Positions 28,397 through 41,149 are shown, counted from the first letter of the stretch. The stretch: 64,000 bases of DNA from Pomphorhynchus laevis (GCA_012934845.2 WNNJ02001804.1:100927-164926), one strand, 5' to 3'. Translations and numbers: made by a program. The notes: generated from the letters alone by a model not told the origin.

Positions 28397-31300
28397 TTTT
28401 TTTTTAATTTTAATTGATTTTTTGAAAAAAAAAACAAATACAGTTATACTATAAATTTTAGTTCATTGAGTTTGCAGGTCGATGTCGAGCAGAACGAGGA
28501 CCGCGAATACACATCGAAATTGAACGAGCCAACTGAATTCCAATCTTTGACCGTAGTTTTGTCAATTCTTCTGAGTAGGAATGATTGTTTTTTATTGCCA
28601 TCTTCTGTGCAATTCTCTGAATTAATTGTGCAGATGATTTTACTGCTCCACCGAAACATGATAACACGATAGGTGCGAAATTCGCCCTCTCTATGGCAGT
28701 TACTCTCTCTTGATACTTAGCGAATTTACGTGTTTCGTGATATGTAAAAGCAGCCCCAGCGGATTTCGAAAGGTTGGACGGAGCGAAAACGTTAAAAACG
28801 CAAGTATCAAATAAAGTTCGCTCCGAACGACTTCCATAAAAACCACAGCAGGCGATATCCAAACGTGCATCATGAGCGCGAGATGTAGATATGCGCTCGA
28901 AATGAATACTAGAATTTACTGGCAGTAGTGTTGGCTCTTTTTGCACATTATCACATATTTCTGTCAAGGTTTTAGAAAATATATCACGAATTGAATCATG
29001 TCTTATCGATGGATGACCTCCGGTGGGACAGGTAAGTGAGTGAGCCAGAGAATTATGTTCACCGCAGGGGCAATGAGAGGGCGCGTCTAGTGGTAGTCTA
29101 TGATATCGAGCTGCAAGTGCGTCACGAAATTCTACATTGCTAACTCGAGTCCAACGATCACTCGTAGGATATGTGGAGAGCCATGACGAGGCACCTTTGA
29201 CTTGTAGATGTTCCATAATACGTAACAAATTGTCACCAACATTAGCTAATCGATCTCTAAGCAATGACTTTTGAAGATCAATATTTGAAGTGCCTATAAG
29301 GGCAATGCGTTTGGATTGTTCAGTCCTTAAGTCCACACCGTATAAGCCATTTAAATAAGGAGTGCATATATCTTTTGAGCTTTTAAACTCTTCTATCGCA
29401 GTAAAACGTGGGTCAGCAATACCTAGACCACCTAGTCTTATCGGAAGGGTAAATAACGGCCATAAATAATCGTCGTCAGGCAATTTCAAATTAAAAAGCT
29501 TATCAAAACGCTTCTGAATGGTGTCATAGAGATCATCGAAACTACCAATTGAACAGTTTGTGGTTCTTTGCAAGTGAATCCATTTATGCTGAAGCGATCT
29601 GGTCATACTAGTATAGCTTATCTGCAAATCAAGAATACCCACGTCAGCAAGACGATTTACTAATGAGCAATAATTAGAGATCTTTTGTTCCGTAGTTTTA
29701 TTTATATAATCATCTGTTCCAATAAGGAGCACCGAGTACTAATGTGCCATCGACAACAATGTCGATTCCCGTTTTATTAAAAAGTTTGCGGGTACTATCT
29801 GCATTTTCGGGACTAGTTAGTAGAACGCATTTGTTGCTGTTGACATGAAATCCGAAAGCACGGCCGTAGTCACACAAGAATTTGAAAGCCTTGTAAATTT
29901 GCACAGGTTCGCCGATTAAATTGCCATCATCCGCGTACCAGAATTGGTTGATGTTAGGAAACTCCTCAGTAATGTTTAACAATAATGGCAGGGTTGCTAC
30001 TGCATAAGCTGGCATAGCAAGTACGTCACCTTGCGTAAATCCCTCTTGGGATTTGATGAAACTATCACCAGTTGAAAAATTTGAAGGGTTATCGTAAAAA
30101 TTGTGTAGTATAGTAGACATAGAGGGACAAATGCGTGATATATATTAGCGAGAGCTGCCTTTCGATTTATTCTGTTAAATGCATTATTTGCATCAACAGT
30201 GAGAAGAACTGCATCGGGATCTTTTAACAGGCATTCGCGAACTGCGTGCGTGACGCATTCCACTCCAGCTCGTTGACCAGCGCACATTTGCAACCGTCCG
30301 CACACTTCTTGAATATCATTGGAAATTATAGAAAGAATGGCTTTCGACATTATTCTCCTACTAACGTCGCCAATACCAATAGGCCTTATTCCCGATTTTT
30401 TGGATAAGGCTATTAATCTACTTGAAGCCAATACATTTATAACATTAGTAGGCATAAGCTCAGTAGCTAAAGATTTTGCGAACGTTGACAAAACTTTAGT
30501 CAATTCAGCAGATTCGTGACCAAACTTAGTTAACATCTGTAGCCATGACTGTGCATCGATGCCGGAGGGACCTGCTCCACCTTTAACACGTTTAGCCATA
30601 CGAATTATCAATTCACTATCGATTGAATCAAAAATCACAGGGTGAAAATTTGGAACTGTGATTGGGAAAGACCAGTTAACAGCATGAGGAACTAATGGGC
30701 TCGGTACAGGGTGCTTGTCGAGTAATAATTCCCGAACAGTTTTAGAACCAATCACATCCTCTGGTTTCAAAGGAACGCCATCATAAGAATCGTTGTCTAG
30801 AAGATGCATTGCTGTGTTCAGTCTAGAGCTTTCAACCAATGAGACGAATTTTTTGCGCCAATCTCTTGACTTCGAAGGTTGAATTTTTAAGGCTTTCATA
30901 TTTTGAAGGGCCGAGGCTTCAGCGTATAATCCAGCATAGTCATTATTGAACCACATGTCCAATCGTCGGGATAAAGTTGATTTCAATGATTTGGGAGATT
31001 GACAAGAATTACGTTGAAGAATAAGATGTCCAAGAGATGATGTACTTAGTAAAAGTTTCCGAATTAGTGAGAGAATCCCTGAATATGCGTGCAAGTTCTG
31101 ATATAAATTGTTTGGACTCTGAACATTTTGGAAGTCGAAATAAGTTAGGTTTCCAATGTATGACGATCGAGAATATATCCTGTATAGACAATACATCGGA
31201 CTCTTGACGAGTATTCATTGTGTAATTTATATTTATTTGGTTGTTAAGAGGACAATGCCGATGATCAGAGTTTTCACAATCTGAATTCGGTTTACTCAAT

Positions 31301-31603
31301 ATGGACATAGCAATATTATTGGAAGCTGTTGCGGAGCAATTTACTTCACGATTGGAACAATTCACAGCTGAGCAATTCAAGCATAGGATATTCTGCTTAG
31401 CACATCGACATCCTTTACATTTAGCATTCGGGCCGTTGCATGAACAGCATTTCAGAGTTGTCGCAGGCTTGCCCTTGGGCATTTATTTTGTTTAAGAACA
31501 GAATTGAATTGCACCAAACGTTTGAGACGAGTAGTGTATGTTATTTTATTGTATTTACTTTAGATTGTAATTTGCTAGAACAGTCATAAATTTTCTTCAT
31601 AAC
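28397..31603 (-). mobile_element. Element B: R2-like non-LTR retrotransposon, complete ends, inserted in P2
   Basis: Both boundaries are set by the interrupted P2 copy: atagattaaata occurs at 28385-28396 and 31604-31615 as a 12-bp target-site duplication. The minus-strand 3' end is A-rich (28397-28440). The 5' leader (31483-31603) shares its start with element A and the solo element. The coding region (31482-28458) has a Cys-rich N-terminus, RT, CCHC and restriction-type endonuclease in the R2 order. It is 3.2 kb, full length, but dead. Confidence 0.85.
28458..31482 (-). pseudogene. Element B polyprotein (Cys-rich, RT, CCHC, REL-type endonuclease), frameshifted
   Basis: The N-terminus from 31482 has a cysteine cluster (KCCSCNGPNAKCKGCRCAK). 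RT follows in two frames: GIRPIGIGDVSRRI near 30370, VDANNAFNRINRKAAL near 30180, EGFTQGDVLAMPAYAVATLP near 30020 and WYADDGNLIG near 29930. The last frame (29732-28458, 424 codons) has CPCGEHNSLAHSLTC (CCHC), RHDSIRDIF, EPTLL and ARLDIACCGF as the endonuclease core, ending CIRGPRSARHRPANSMN. I count three frameshifts (near 31.02, 30.12 and 29.73 kb) and few stops, so inactivation is recent. It differs strongly from element A (QGDV against QGDP, YADD against YLDD), so these are two families of one lineage. The family resembles RT-endonuclease proteins common in cnidarian genomes, from memory. Confidence 0.8.
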
Positions 31604-31975
31604 ATAGATTAAATAATAACAATAAAAATAAAATTTGCAATTCGTTATATAATGACTTAAATGCTTAATTTAATAAGTTGATTAATAATAAAAGCTTAAA
31701 TACATCAAAGATAAACATTTGGAAAACATATAATGTAAATATAATTTTAATGTAAATATAAGAAGTTTTTCTGAAGATATCAATTGTTCAATAAATCAAA
31801 AATTAATTAGCGATTATGAATGGTTAAGTTGTATAATAGACAGTTATTGTAATATAAAATACTATAATCGAACAATAAATGTTAATAATAACAATAAAAA
31901 ATATACACTGACCATAAAATTCATTAATAAATGTATAGATAACATAAATATAGGTAGACTTAAAAATATAAAAAT
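31604..31975 (+). mobile_element. P2 element, right half of the split copy plus a second 5' scrap
   Basis: 31604-31745 continues the P2 copy broken at 28396 and matches 43030-43165 (atttgcaattcgttatataa). From about 31780 a second P2 5' region begins (gttcaataaatcaaaaatta), also seen at 27985, so two P2 pieces abut. Confidence 0.7.
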
Positions 31976-34900
31976 ATATATTGAAGAATATATATAGTTA
32001 AAACTATATAATGTGAAATACATGACGATATTTGCGTATTTAAAATACCCGAACTTATCAATAAATATCCGAACTTATTCAAATAGCCAAACTCTCAATA
32101 AAACTAGTGTAAGTAATAAAAAAGATATATATATAGAAATTGATATCTTATGTAAATACGGTATTTTCCTTTTAGATTTATATGGGCTTTCGGTATTATC
32201 TTATCAAAGTAACAATTAAAGTTATTTCTTTAAATATTTGTAATAAATTATAGATTTTATATTTGCCTTTATTTCTATCGATATTGTGTAATTATATTTA
32301 AATATTAGAATAAAAAAGTATTATATAAAAATATTGTCAACAGATTATCATAAGCAAGTATAACCGAATAGTACACATTATGTTATATTAAGATATCGAA
32401 TTAGATAGTGGTATTATATGAAATATATTATAATTTTATCATATAAACTTCATATTTTCATTTTAGATTTATTCAAGCTTTTAGTTTTAATAAGTTTAAT
32501 GAATTATAAATTTTATATGTCGTTATTTTTGTCGATCAAATTAAATTTTACTTTAAGAATAAAATTAAATATTAAATAGTATTCAGATGATATAATTATA
32601 GTTAGTTTGATATTGTTATAATATTTTAAATATAATTTATAATTATATGATAATTATAATATATAATATTATAATGCAATTATTATATTTACAATTATAA
32701 TGTATTTTAATATAGATATATTAAATATAATTATTGTTTGATATAGTTAGTTTGAGTTTTAATATAGTTATTTATATATATCCACGTAATTACGGCAATG
32801 ACGGGCGGGCAGTTATTGATGAGAGGAAGGCTTGGGTATACTTTAACAGAATGTATAAAGGTCTTATCAATAATAAAGAACGTAAATTTATATCAATACC
32901 CAAAAATGTATATTTATTTAATTGCAAATATCAAATATATAAAAGTTTCTTAAATTAATTATCCATATCTTAATTTATATTATTAAATAATATTAATATT
33001 AAATATAATTTTAGATTAATATAATATAATATATTATAGCTTGTAAATAAGGCGAAGAGACATTATTATTTATTATACCATTTTGATCCAATATTTCAGT
33101 GGCACGTGGGCACACCATTATCATGGATTGTTCAATTGTAATAAGTTTAGAGATTATTGGAGCTGGATCAAAGAAAGGGGGAAATTTTTATTTAATATTT
33201 CTTTAACCTATGCTAGCATCTTCAGAAAATTACACTGATTATTGTAAGCAGTTTAATTATTGTAATTAAAACTTTTAACTATTGAATCAAAATTGTATAA
33301 ATAGTGATGTCTCTTTGTCTTATTTACAATCTAATGACAATTGGAGACTTTTTTTCATGTTTTATTTACAACACATTTCACCATGCATGTGTCATGCTAA
33401 AAAGGTTAAGTTACCGGGTTTGCTTGTGCGCAATTAACTTAAGATATCCAAAGTTAATCTTTGTTCTATTATTGCGAATCGAATAATCTAGAGTTTTACA
33501 TTAATCCGCCTTGGCTTCAAATTACTTGGATCCTACGTTATATCCCACATACTTTTAAAACTATCTTTTTTCTAATTTCAATGTTCTAATAATTAAGTTA
33601 ATAGTGTGATGTTCATCTCAAGTTTATATATTGATTGCATATATTGACTGTATAATTTTGGATTTTCTCAAATGTGATGAAGCGATTCCCTTTGGATATA
33701 TTGTATTCAGCAGTTGAACACTATCATATTCATTAAAACGTACGACGGGCATATTCAAATATCACTAAGAGCTAAAAAGGAAAAAAATACAACGAAAAAA
33801 TAGTAAACATTGTGCAAAGTACTTTCATCCCAATGGTATTTTTAACTATCGAATTGTAATTTTTGCTGATAATGTACTAAATCAAATGGCACGAAAAATA
33901 TCATATTCTTAACATTACGACTGAGTGCATTCGCTCATTAAGGCAAATATTTCGGTATTGAAAGCTAAATCAGTATTAATGGCATTACGATTGCGCGGAC
34001 ATTAAGGGTCCGCCAAAAAGACAAATGATAAAAATACGATGAAAATCATACGTAGATCCCATTACGTACTTTATCATTATCATATTTAAGGATAAAGTTA
34101 ATAATTACATTAACATTATCTTCCTTATGATTATGACCTTTGAATTATGAATCGAAATATGACAAACCTGAATATCATTATACGATTCAATATCTTGTTA
34201 TGCAAGTAAATATGTGAAGATTCACATAAATATTACGTAAATAAAATAAAAATATCTTGCTACACAAGTAAATATGTGAAGATTCACATCAATATTACGT
34301 AAATAAAACAAATTAACTTCATTCAACATTTTTAAATAAAAATGTGGAATTTCCTAAATTTTATTTATTTTACTCAAAATTGTTTGATCATATATACTCA
34401 AAATAGTTTAATCATACTCCAACATTTAAATGCATAAATTAATTATCATATTTTTAATTGTTGAATATCCAAATAAAAATATCTCAATTTTAATGTTTAT
34501 GTGAACTAGGTTCACATGATATATTTTCCTAATGTAAATTGTGTTAATGACCTTTGTTTCAAAACAAAACAATCACGTTTTAATGTTGCTATATTAAAGA
34601 AAATATTGCAATAAGAGAATAATAAATGCAAAAGAAAACTTGAAGTCGTGATATAAATCTCGGGCTTAATTTGGATACATAAGGGTTGTCTATCAATTAA
34701 AGTGTAGGAAAAGGAAGTTTCTGCTACAATAAATAGTTTAGTACAACGATTATATGTTAACTGGTAATCATGCTTTATCTGACATTAGAGCAATCCATGC
34801 TTTTATCCCTAATTAAATAAATTTCCATCTATATATATTATAATACGTGATCACCATAGATTTACCTGAGTTTTGTACCAAATTAGGTCATCTAGAGTAA

Positions 34901-35192
34901 AAACAAAATTACCTTATATAATAATTTGCGTGCCTACACTGATGATATCACTCGTTGCTCACCTTTTTCGTCGCACTCATCACATATAATTCGACCCTGA
35001 CTTGCCTACGTAACTTGATTTCGAGACTATGCAATGAATACATAGTTATTTTTATCATATTCAGCATTCATTTAGCAGTTATGCTATTCATATGATAATG
35101 CAAGCATACACCTGGACAGAAAAACATGTATGCTAATTAGTTGATGTTTTTTCGACATGCAAATGATCAGATTACGATTCTGATTTGAAATA
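31976..35192. other. AT-rich intergenic stretch up to the Gbeta start codon
   Basis: Short open frames here (for example 32734-32958) have no recognisable family. Contents: a repeat at 32330-32400 shared with 25790-25870; a half fold-back element at 33155-33235 (ttggagctggatcaaag, gcatcttcagaaaatta); a tandem pair at about 34195-34310 (gtgaagattcacat(a/c)aatatt). Near 34936 the word acactgatgatatcac resembles the start of the P2 hammerhead. The last several hundred bases should include the Gbeta promoter; no specific element is claimed. Confidence 0.4.
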
Positions 35193-38100
35193 ATGCCTAC
35201 TGTCGAAAGTCATACAGCTGTAAATAAAGACGACAGCACACCTTCAGCCTCAGACATCGCTATTGCATTAAAAATATCGAAGTCTGGTCACCGGCTGTCA
35301 ACAAATAGCAACTCTATTGAAGAATTGAAATACAGGCAAAATGCAGAAACTATTAAAGATGAAATTAAGCAAGTTCAAAAAAAATTCAAAGACCGTTCTT
35401 TTAAGCAAGCAGTGGCTGAAGTTCCAAAGATTCAAAATCCACTTAATTTTAAGACCCGAAGGCTGCTACGAGGTCATCTTACAAAAGTTTTACAGATAAA
35501 GTGGATTGGACAGAGTAATGACCTCTTGTCGATTTCACCTGATGGTCAGGTACTATTTTGGGATACCGTAACAGGAATGAAAACTATGCTAAAACAACTT
35601 CCAACACAATGGTCGACCTGTGTAGCGACATCACCAGATCGACGACTTTTAGCTACAGGTGGACTAGATAACCTATGCATTGTAAGGTCACTAAAAAATA
35701 TGCTACAATCGATTACACTGGAAGGTCATAATGCCTATATATCACAGTGTTATTTTCTTAGTAATGGTGAACGCATTCTGACATCATCAGGTGACCATAA
35801 AATCATTCTATGGGATATAACAACTGCAAAACCAATTCATACATTTCTAGGACATCATGCAGAAGTACTTAATATATGCATGAGTAAAGATGAATTATCG
35901 CTGCTTAGCGTGTCTATGGACAAAACATGTAGAATATGGGACATTAGAGGACGATCATGTACTCGTCTTTGTGAGGTAAGGCATCGAAGTTAAGTTCGCT
36001 TTTACTTCTTACTGCAAAAAAACAAAATAGGATTGTTTTATAGCACCACTTCGTTTATATTTTTGTAATATTTTTGACAGCAGCAAGTTGCACTGACCTA
36101 CATATATAACAAACAAAATCTGGATCACCTCTCAAATTTTTAGAATAAAAATAAAACTTTAACATTCAAGTATTCTGAATATTTCTATTAAAGACACTCA
36201 ATTTATATTCACTTATCATATCGAAACATATATTTCATATCTTTATATTATTTAGATTTATGTTTAAAACAGTTATGAACAAATTTATATCCTATAAACA
36301 TAACATTTTTTTAATGAAATGAAAATGAAATTTACATTTAATGAAACTATTAAAACAATTTCGTAATCGGAATAAATAAAAAAATAAATATTATAAATAT
36401 TTATAAATAAACTCTAAATATTCCTATTTAGAGTTTAATTTTATTGTTACTAATTATTTTAAAATTAATATATTTGCAACTTTTTGTTTTGCTCTTTTTA
36501 TTGTACTCTAGTTTAAATGTGCTGTATTTCACATCCATGTTCCGATAAAATTTAGAATAACTGAAATAACTTATGTTACTTGGAAAAATTTGTTCACTTA
36601 TCGAATAAAAATTATAAGAGTTAAATGCACATATATCATCAATATATCGAAATTTTAAAATTATTAAACTATCACATTATTTAAATTATTTTTAAGTCCA
36701 CCTTTAATGTTATATCATATCTTTATATTATTTAGATTTATGTTTTAAACAGTTATGAACAAATTTATATTCTATAAAGTTTCAAAGTAAGTAAGCTATA
36801 ATTGGGCTACTATTACATTCTATAAGAACAACTTTTATTTGTCTAAATACAGATATTTCTACCTTTAAATAATTTTGATTTATCAAAATATTTAAGACTT
36901 TTTCTATGAATCTTAACCGGAATGCTCCTACCACAGAATCCTTGTCCCCAATGTGGTGTTTCCCGACGAGGGTTGTAAAAAAGCATGAAGGTTTAAATTT
37001 TTCTGTTCAGGTCAATTAAAAGGTTGTATAAAGAAGTAATGTTTACTTTACTTAGTAAAGTTTCAGAGGTTTACTTAGGATTAAGTACTGTCGAAGGTGT
37101 GTAGCTGCCGTGCCACACTGATGATATCACCCTGTAGTGATGAGTAAACTAAGGTCGAAACGCCTCATTGGAGGCTAGGCGTCTGTGGTAGGCGCATTCC
37201 GAGTTAAGCTCCCCGACGAAGGTTGTAAAAAAGCATGCAGGTTTAAACTTTCCTGATCGTGTTAATTAAAAACATTAAAGACTGGTGGTTTAGTTGTTTA
37301 TCCGCTATGTATTAAATATACAAATATAAAATTTGCATAATGTTGTATATATTATACTATTGTTAATATTAAATTCACAATATACAAATCAAAAAATATT
37401 ATTAAAACTATATTTAAACTATTAAGCGAAATTTATTTGTATAATAAACAATTTGCTTTGTAGTAAAATAATATTCACCAGATAATCAGAGGAAATTCAT
37501 TATTATCATGTATTTGGCCTGCTGCTATGTTGGGTGGAGGAATAGGGGCCAAAACATGATAACATAGCAGTTACTCATGATGATCACATTCTTTATTCTG
37601 ATACAACGTCTGTTATTTATTAGTCAATTCATAAAAATGACTTTTTAAATTTCAATTTTTTATTTTAACTTGATTTAAATTATATAAAATTTTATAAGAG
37701 TACGATTATAACAATTATTTATTATTTAATTATTTAATTTTTATTTATTATTTAGTTAAATTTATTAATAACCTTAAATATGTAGGGGAGGTTAGATTAG
37801 ATGATAATTAAGGATTTGTAGTTCATGAAAGGATTTCTTATAATTATAAAAATATGTCATTAGCATGTATTTAAAAAAAGATAAAATATATCTTTATATA
37901 TTTTATATATTTATATAAAATAAACTAAATAACTTCAGTTTATTAAAGTAAATAAATAAAAATAACTTAAATAACTTAAATATAAATAACTTTATATATT
38001 TTTATATCTTTATAAAAAAGATACACTTCATTTGAATCTACTAGTCTCAAGCTCATGTATTATCCAACTTGTAACGGAATCGAGTAGGATGTTAAGATGA

Positions 38101-40354
38101 ATTTTCTGACTCGTTGAATTAAACCAATTAGAGTGAAAATTATACATTGACACTATAACAGTATGATAATCAATAGTTTAGTTCAATGTCTTAATTTAAC
38201 ACAATACATTTTCACTACCAATTTCTTCCAGACGATATTTTTTTATTATTCTTTGTTTTATTCTAACTTTTAAATATAATTAAATTATATCTAGGAAATA
38301 ACGACATATATAAAATGTATAATTTGCTATAAATTTGTAAAGGTAACTTAAAATACAATACTTTTATTAATAAAACAAACCAGACTACAAAAATTTATAT
38401 TTAATCATGGAAGTACACGAAGTTTTTCTCTCGAGATAAAGTTTTTCTTTCGGCTTCTTCACTCGAATATAACACATTCGAGCTTGAATTAGGGTTATTA
38501 AGTTGTAATTTAATTTAAAAATAGAATAGAATTATTAAATTAAGCTGCTAATTTTCTGTATCGCCTATTAGTTTTCGATTTTTACGGTTTAATCCAAATT
38601 TTTTTATTTTGGAAAACACTATTAAATCAAATCATATAACTGAGACTATGTATTTTATACTACAGATAAATAAAAATACTGGTAATTACTGGTAATTTAG
38701 GTAAAATTAGGTAATTTTACCTAAATTGCTAACAGAAGTAGTTAACGAATATTAACTACTATATAAACAATTATTGATATTTTAAGAATTGAATAATGAG
38801 AAATAAATCGAATAAATCGATTATAAAATTAAAATAGAATTCCTGAAATGCTATAAAAATTATATGGAAATAACTAGAAGTTAATAAAACATTTAAACTT
38901 GTCCTATAGGGATTTGGCGAGTCATTCACACATAAATATGTTCGTATTTATGAGTCTCGAACGTATTATTTATGACCAACGCATTATTTGTTAATGCCAT
39001 TTTCTTAGACTTACGAAGCTTTTGATTGAGTCGTTCATTGCCGTTCGATAAGTTACACATTATTTTACTGAGTGTCCGTAAATTACGATTTATGCCTTAT
39101 GTTCAAATCGATTGATTACACTGAAATTGGTGACTTTACATTAAAATGTTGTTTTTTATTCGTTGTGAGTACAGCAGGTTAGCGTACTCGTTTTAGTTTG
39201 ATTATTTTAAGCGGGTTATTTGCAAGTTTAGAGTTCAATTTATAGTCGATTCTACGATCGTAATAATACTGATAACATTGATAATGAAGAGATTATTATT
39301 GAGCCTCATCGCCTCTCGGCATGGATAAAAAATTAAAGAAATTACAAAAATAATCACATTAATAATAATGCAGTGTAATTTTAACTCTATTTGTGATATG
39401 AAATATTTAAAATATTAAAAATTTATATTTTAAATTTTTGTCTTTCATTTATACAAACAAATGTTTTCCCTTTCATTATGATAAGAATGTTTTCAATTTT
39501 ATAAGAAAGATTTAGATTTATAAAAGTATAACAATGATTTATGCATTTATGCCTTACGAGATTGAAAATAATATTTTTAAAATAATCTAAATGAAAATTA
39601 TAAAAATTATATACAATCAGAAGTTAATGAAATATTCCAACCTGTCAAATAGGGCTCTAATGAAGCCTTTACTCAAATTGTGAAAGATTCTTAAATTTCT
39701 TTTTATAATCGACCCATTTTTGTTGATGTTAGTAATAATAACCAAAAAACATGCACTAAAATAATCTATTGGGAAAGATAAAAAAAATTAAATACTTTTT
39801 AGCAAGCAACAACCCAAAGATTGTACGTCTTCGATATTTGAATAACGTAAACACTTCTTTGTTAAAAGATATCCATGTTTTAGCGGATATCTATTTTGGG
39901 AAATATAAGATTAATTTAATAATTATAATAAACACGCGAATATCGCCAATACTAGTAAACTTGAATTTTTTAAAGTTCAAATTTTTTGTTTTAGGGTCAT
40001 TCAAAAGGAGTGAATTGCGCAGCATTCTTTCCTAACGATCAAGCATTTGTATCAGGATCGGATGATCAGTCATGTATGCTGTATGATATTCGTGCCGGAC
40101 AGTATATTTCATCTTACATAAGAGAAAAGGTTATTGAAGATGCTGGCATAACGTCTGTTGCATTCAGCAAAAGTGGTCGTTTACTCATAGTCGGCTATGA
40201 AGATTCCAAGTGTGTGGTGTGGGACACAATTAAGCCATCCGTTATTCTCACCAATCTAGCACATCCAAATAAGGTTAGTGCGGTTAGTGTCAATTACAAC
40301 GGAGATGCTCTTGCCACAAGCTGTTGGGATTGCAATATTAGGATTTGGAATTAG
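35193..40354 (+). CDS. Heterotrimeric G protein beta subunit, two coding exons
   Basis: Exon 1 is 35193-35975 (261 codons) with donor GAG|gtaagg; exon 2 is 39995-40354 with acceptor ttttag|GGTCAT, phase 0. The joined protein has 380 residues. It has an N-terminal helix (about 42-75, coiled-coil partner of Ggamma) and a seven-bladed WD40 propeller starting RRLLRGHLTK at 89-98. Blade-end motifs include ILWDI at 205-209 and CRIWD at 246-250. Exon 2 adds the last three blades (GSDDQSCMLYDIRA, GITSVAFSKSGRLL, CWDCNIRIWN) and ends IWN like vertebrate Gbeta1-4. It functions at the plasma membrane with Ggamma and Galpha downstream of GPCRs. Odd: the N-terminus is ~40 residues longer than in Gbeta1 (340 aa), and the sequence is divergent. 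The 4.0 kb intron is full of P2 repeats. The start is the first Met in frame; a downstream start is possible. It could be GNB1-4-like or a lineage-specific paralogue. Confidence 0.9.
35910..38242 (+). repeat. Right arm of the inverted segmental duplication (exon 1 end plus intron)
   Basis: It is inverted relative to 21877-23751. From left: 66 bp of exon 1, the donor, intron DNA, an extra ~450-bp segment (36290-36720, bounded by a repeated tatctttatattatttagat), a P2 RT scrap (36720-36890), the hammerhead-like region, the P2 terminal repeat (37450-37632) and the start of the dispersed 24.2 kb-type repeat. Confidence 0.8.
37113..37188 (+). ncRNA. Hammerhead-like ribozyme in P2 repeat
   Basis: In canonical order: ccaca (stem I) - ctgatga (37118-37124) - a long stem II region containing atcac/gtgat - gaaa (37157-37160) - cgcc - loop - ggcg (stem III) - tc - tgtgg (stem I partner, 37184-37188). 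Predicted cleavage is after C37183. Stems I and III and all core bases are present, but the bases next to the core on the stem II side do not pair, so activity is doubtful. Confidence 0.5.
38243..39994 (+). other. Rest of Gbeta intron
   Basis: Includes the inverted counterpart of the 24.2 kb repeat (to 38445), the left copy of a ~275-bp direct repeat (38466-38745), and 38825-38955 matching 25070-25195 inverted. The 3' end has an acceptor ttttgttttag before 39995. Small open frames here are not genes. Confidence 0.6.
38400..38745 (+). repeat. Direct repeat, copy 1 (inside Gbeta intron)
   Basis: Nearly identical to 42077-42350, with further partial copies at 42385-42650. Shared words: acattcgagcttgaattagg, gctgctaattttctgtatcg, tagttttcgatttttacgg. 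Its right part carries the P2 terminal start (aatcatataactgagactat). Confidence 0.8.
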
Positions 40355-40749
40355 GTTTTCATTCAAGCAAATATGTATGTTTAAAATCGTGTAAAAATAA
40401 GATATACTCAATTGTTTAACTAAAAATCGTTAAAATTATTTATACAAAAAATGAATAAAAATTAGAAGAAGACCAAATATTCCTTTTATTTTAAAGTGAC
40501 TTTTAATAATTTTGAAACCCCGGAGGAAATGACATTTCTATCTTATTTCAGATTTAAAAACATTAAAATTAAATTAAGTTTTTAAAGATACATTACTATT
40601 GGTAAGTAATCGTGCATATAAAATTATTCTGCCTACTAGAGAGATTAAAAATGATAAAAAAATAATTTTTAAATTTTTAATTTTTAAGATTAAATTTTTA
40701 ATCTTTTTTAAAATTTTTTTAATTCATTAAATTAAAAAATTTAATGAAT
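40355..40749. other. AT-rich interval downstream of Gbeta
   Basis: This is the interval where the Gbeta 3' UTR should lie; aataaa-like words are present but not diagnostic. No other gene. Confidence 0.4.
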
Positions 40750-41004
40750 TTATATATTTAAAATATAATTAGCCAAACGTGCCTTAACATTAAGCAAATT
40801 CACAGGGAACAAGACAATAATAAATATTTTATTCAATATATATGATGTTGAAAACATATTTATAATATAGCGGGTTCTTCCAAATAAGTCCATAAACATG
40901 TTCAATGTATTTTTAAGTTTTCTCAGATAATTTAGATCGATTTTGCAATCTAAATTTCTTTGCAGTCGATCGATAAGCTCGTAGGCAAGCTGATGCTGCT
41001 CGAT
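40750..41004 (-). CDS. Possible exon of an unidentified minus-strand gene
   Basis: On the minus strand an acceptor-like ttctattttactag is followed by an 84-codon open frame ending at 40750. It begins IEQHQLAYELIDRLQRNLDC and continues KIDLNYLRKLKNTLNMFMDL, which looks like amphipathic helical protein rather than random AT-rich translation. The C-terminal third is AT-biased. Upstream on the same strand (about 41180-41100) another protein-like segment (FEEIDDLNIFNKIYRLL) could be a preceding exon. I do not recognise the family and the splicing is conjecture. Confidence 0.25.
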   Translation of the reverse strand: MEQHQLAYELIDRLQRNLDCKIDLNYLRKLKNTLNMFMDLFGRTRYIINMFSTSYILNKIFIIVLFPVNLLNVKARLANYILNI

Positions 41005-41149
41005 CTAGTAAAATAGAATGACGGTAAGAAATAAAAGGCAATATAAGACTAGAAATATATGAAGATGTAAGACTATTTTTTATCGTAAGAACCAATAAGC
41101 GATAAATTTTATTGAAGATATTTAAGTCATCAATTTCCTCGAATTTAGC

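Noticed and set aside
35976-39994. Further Gbeta exons within the 4 kb interval
   Set aside because: The joined exons already give all seven WD40 blades in phase; the interval holds only repeats.
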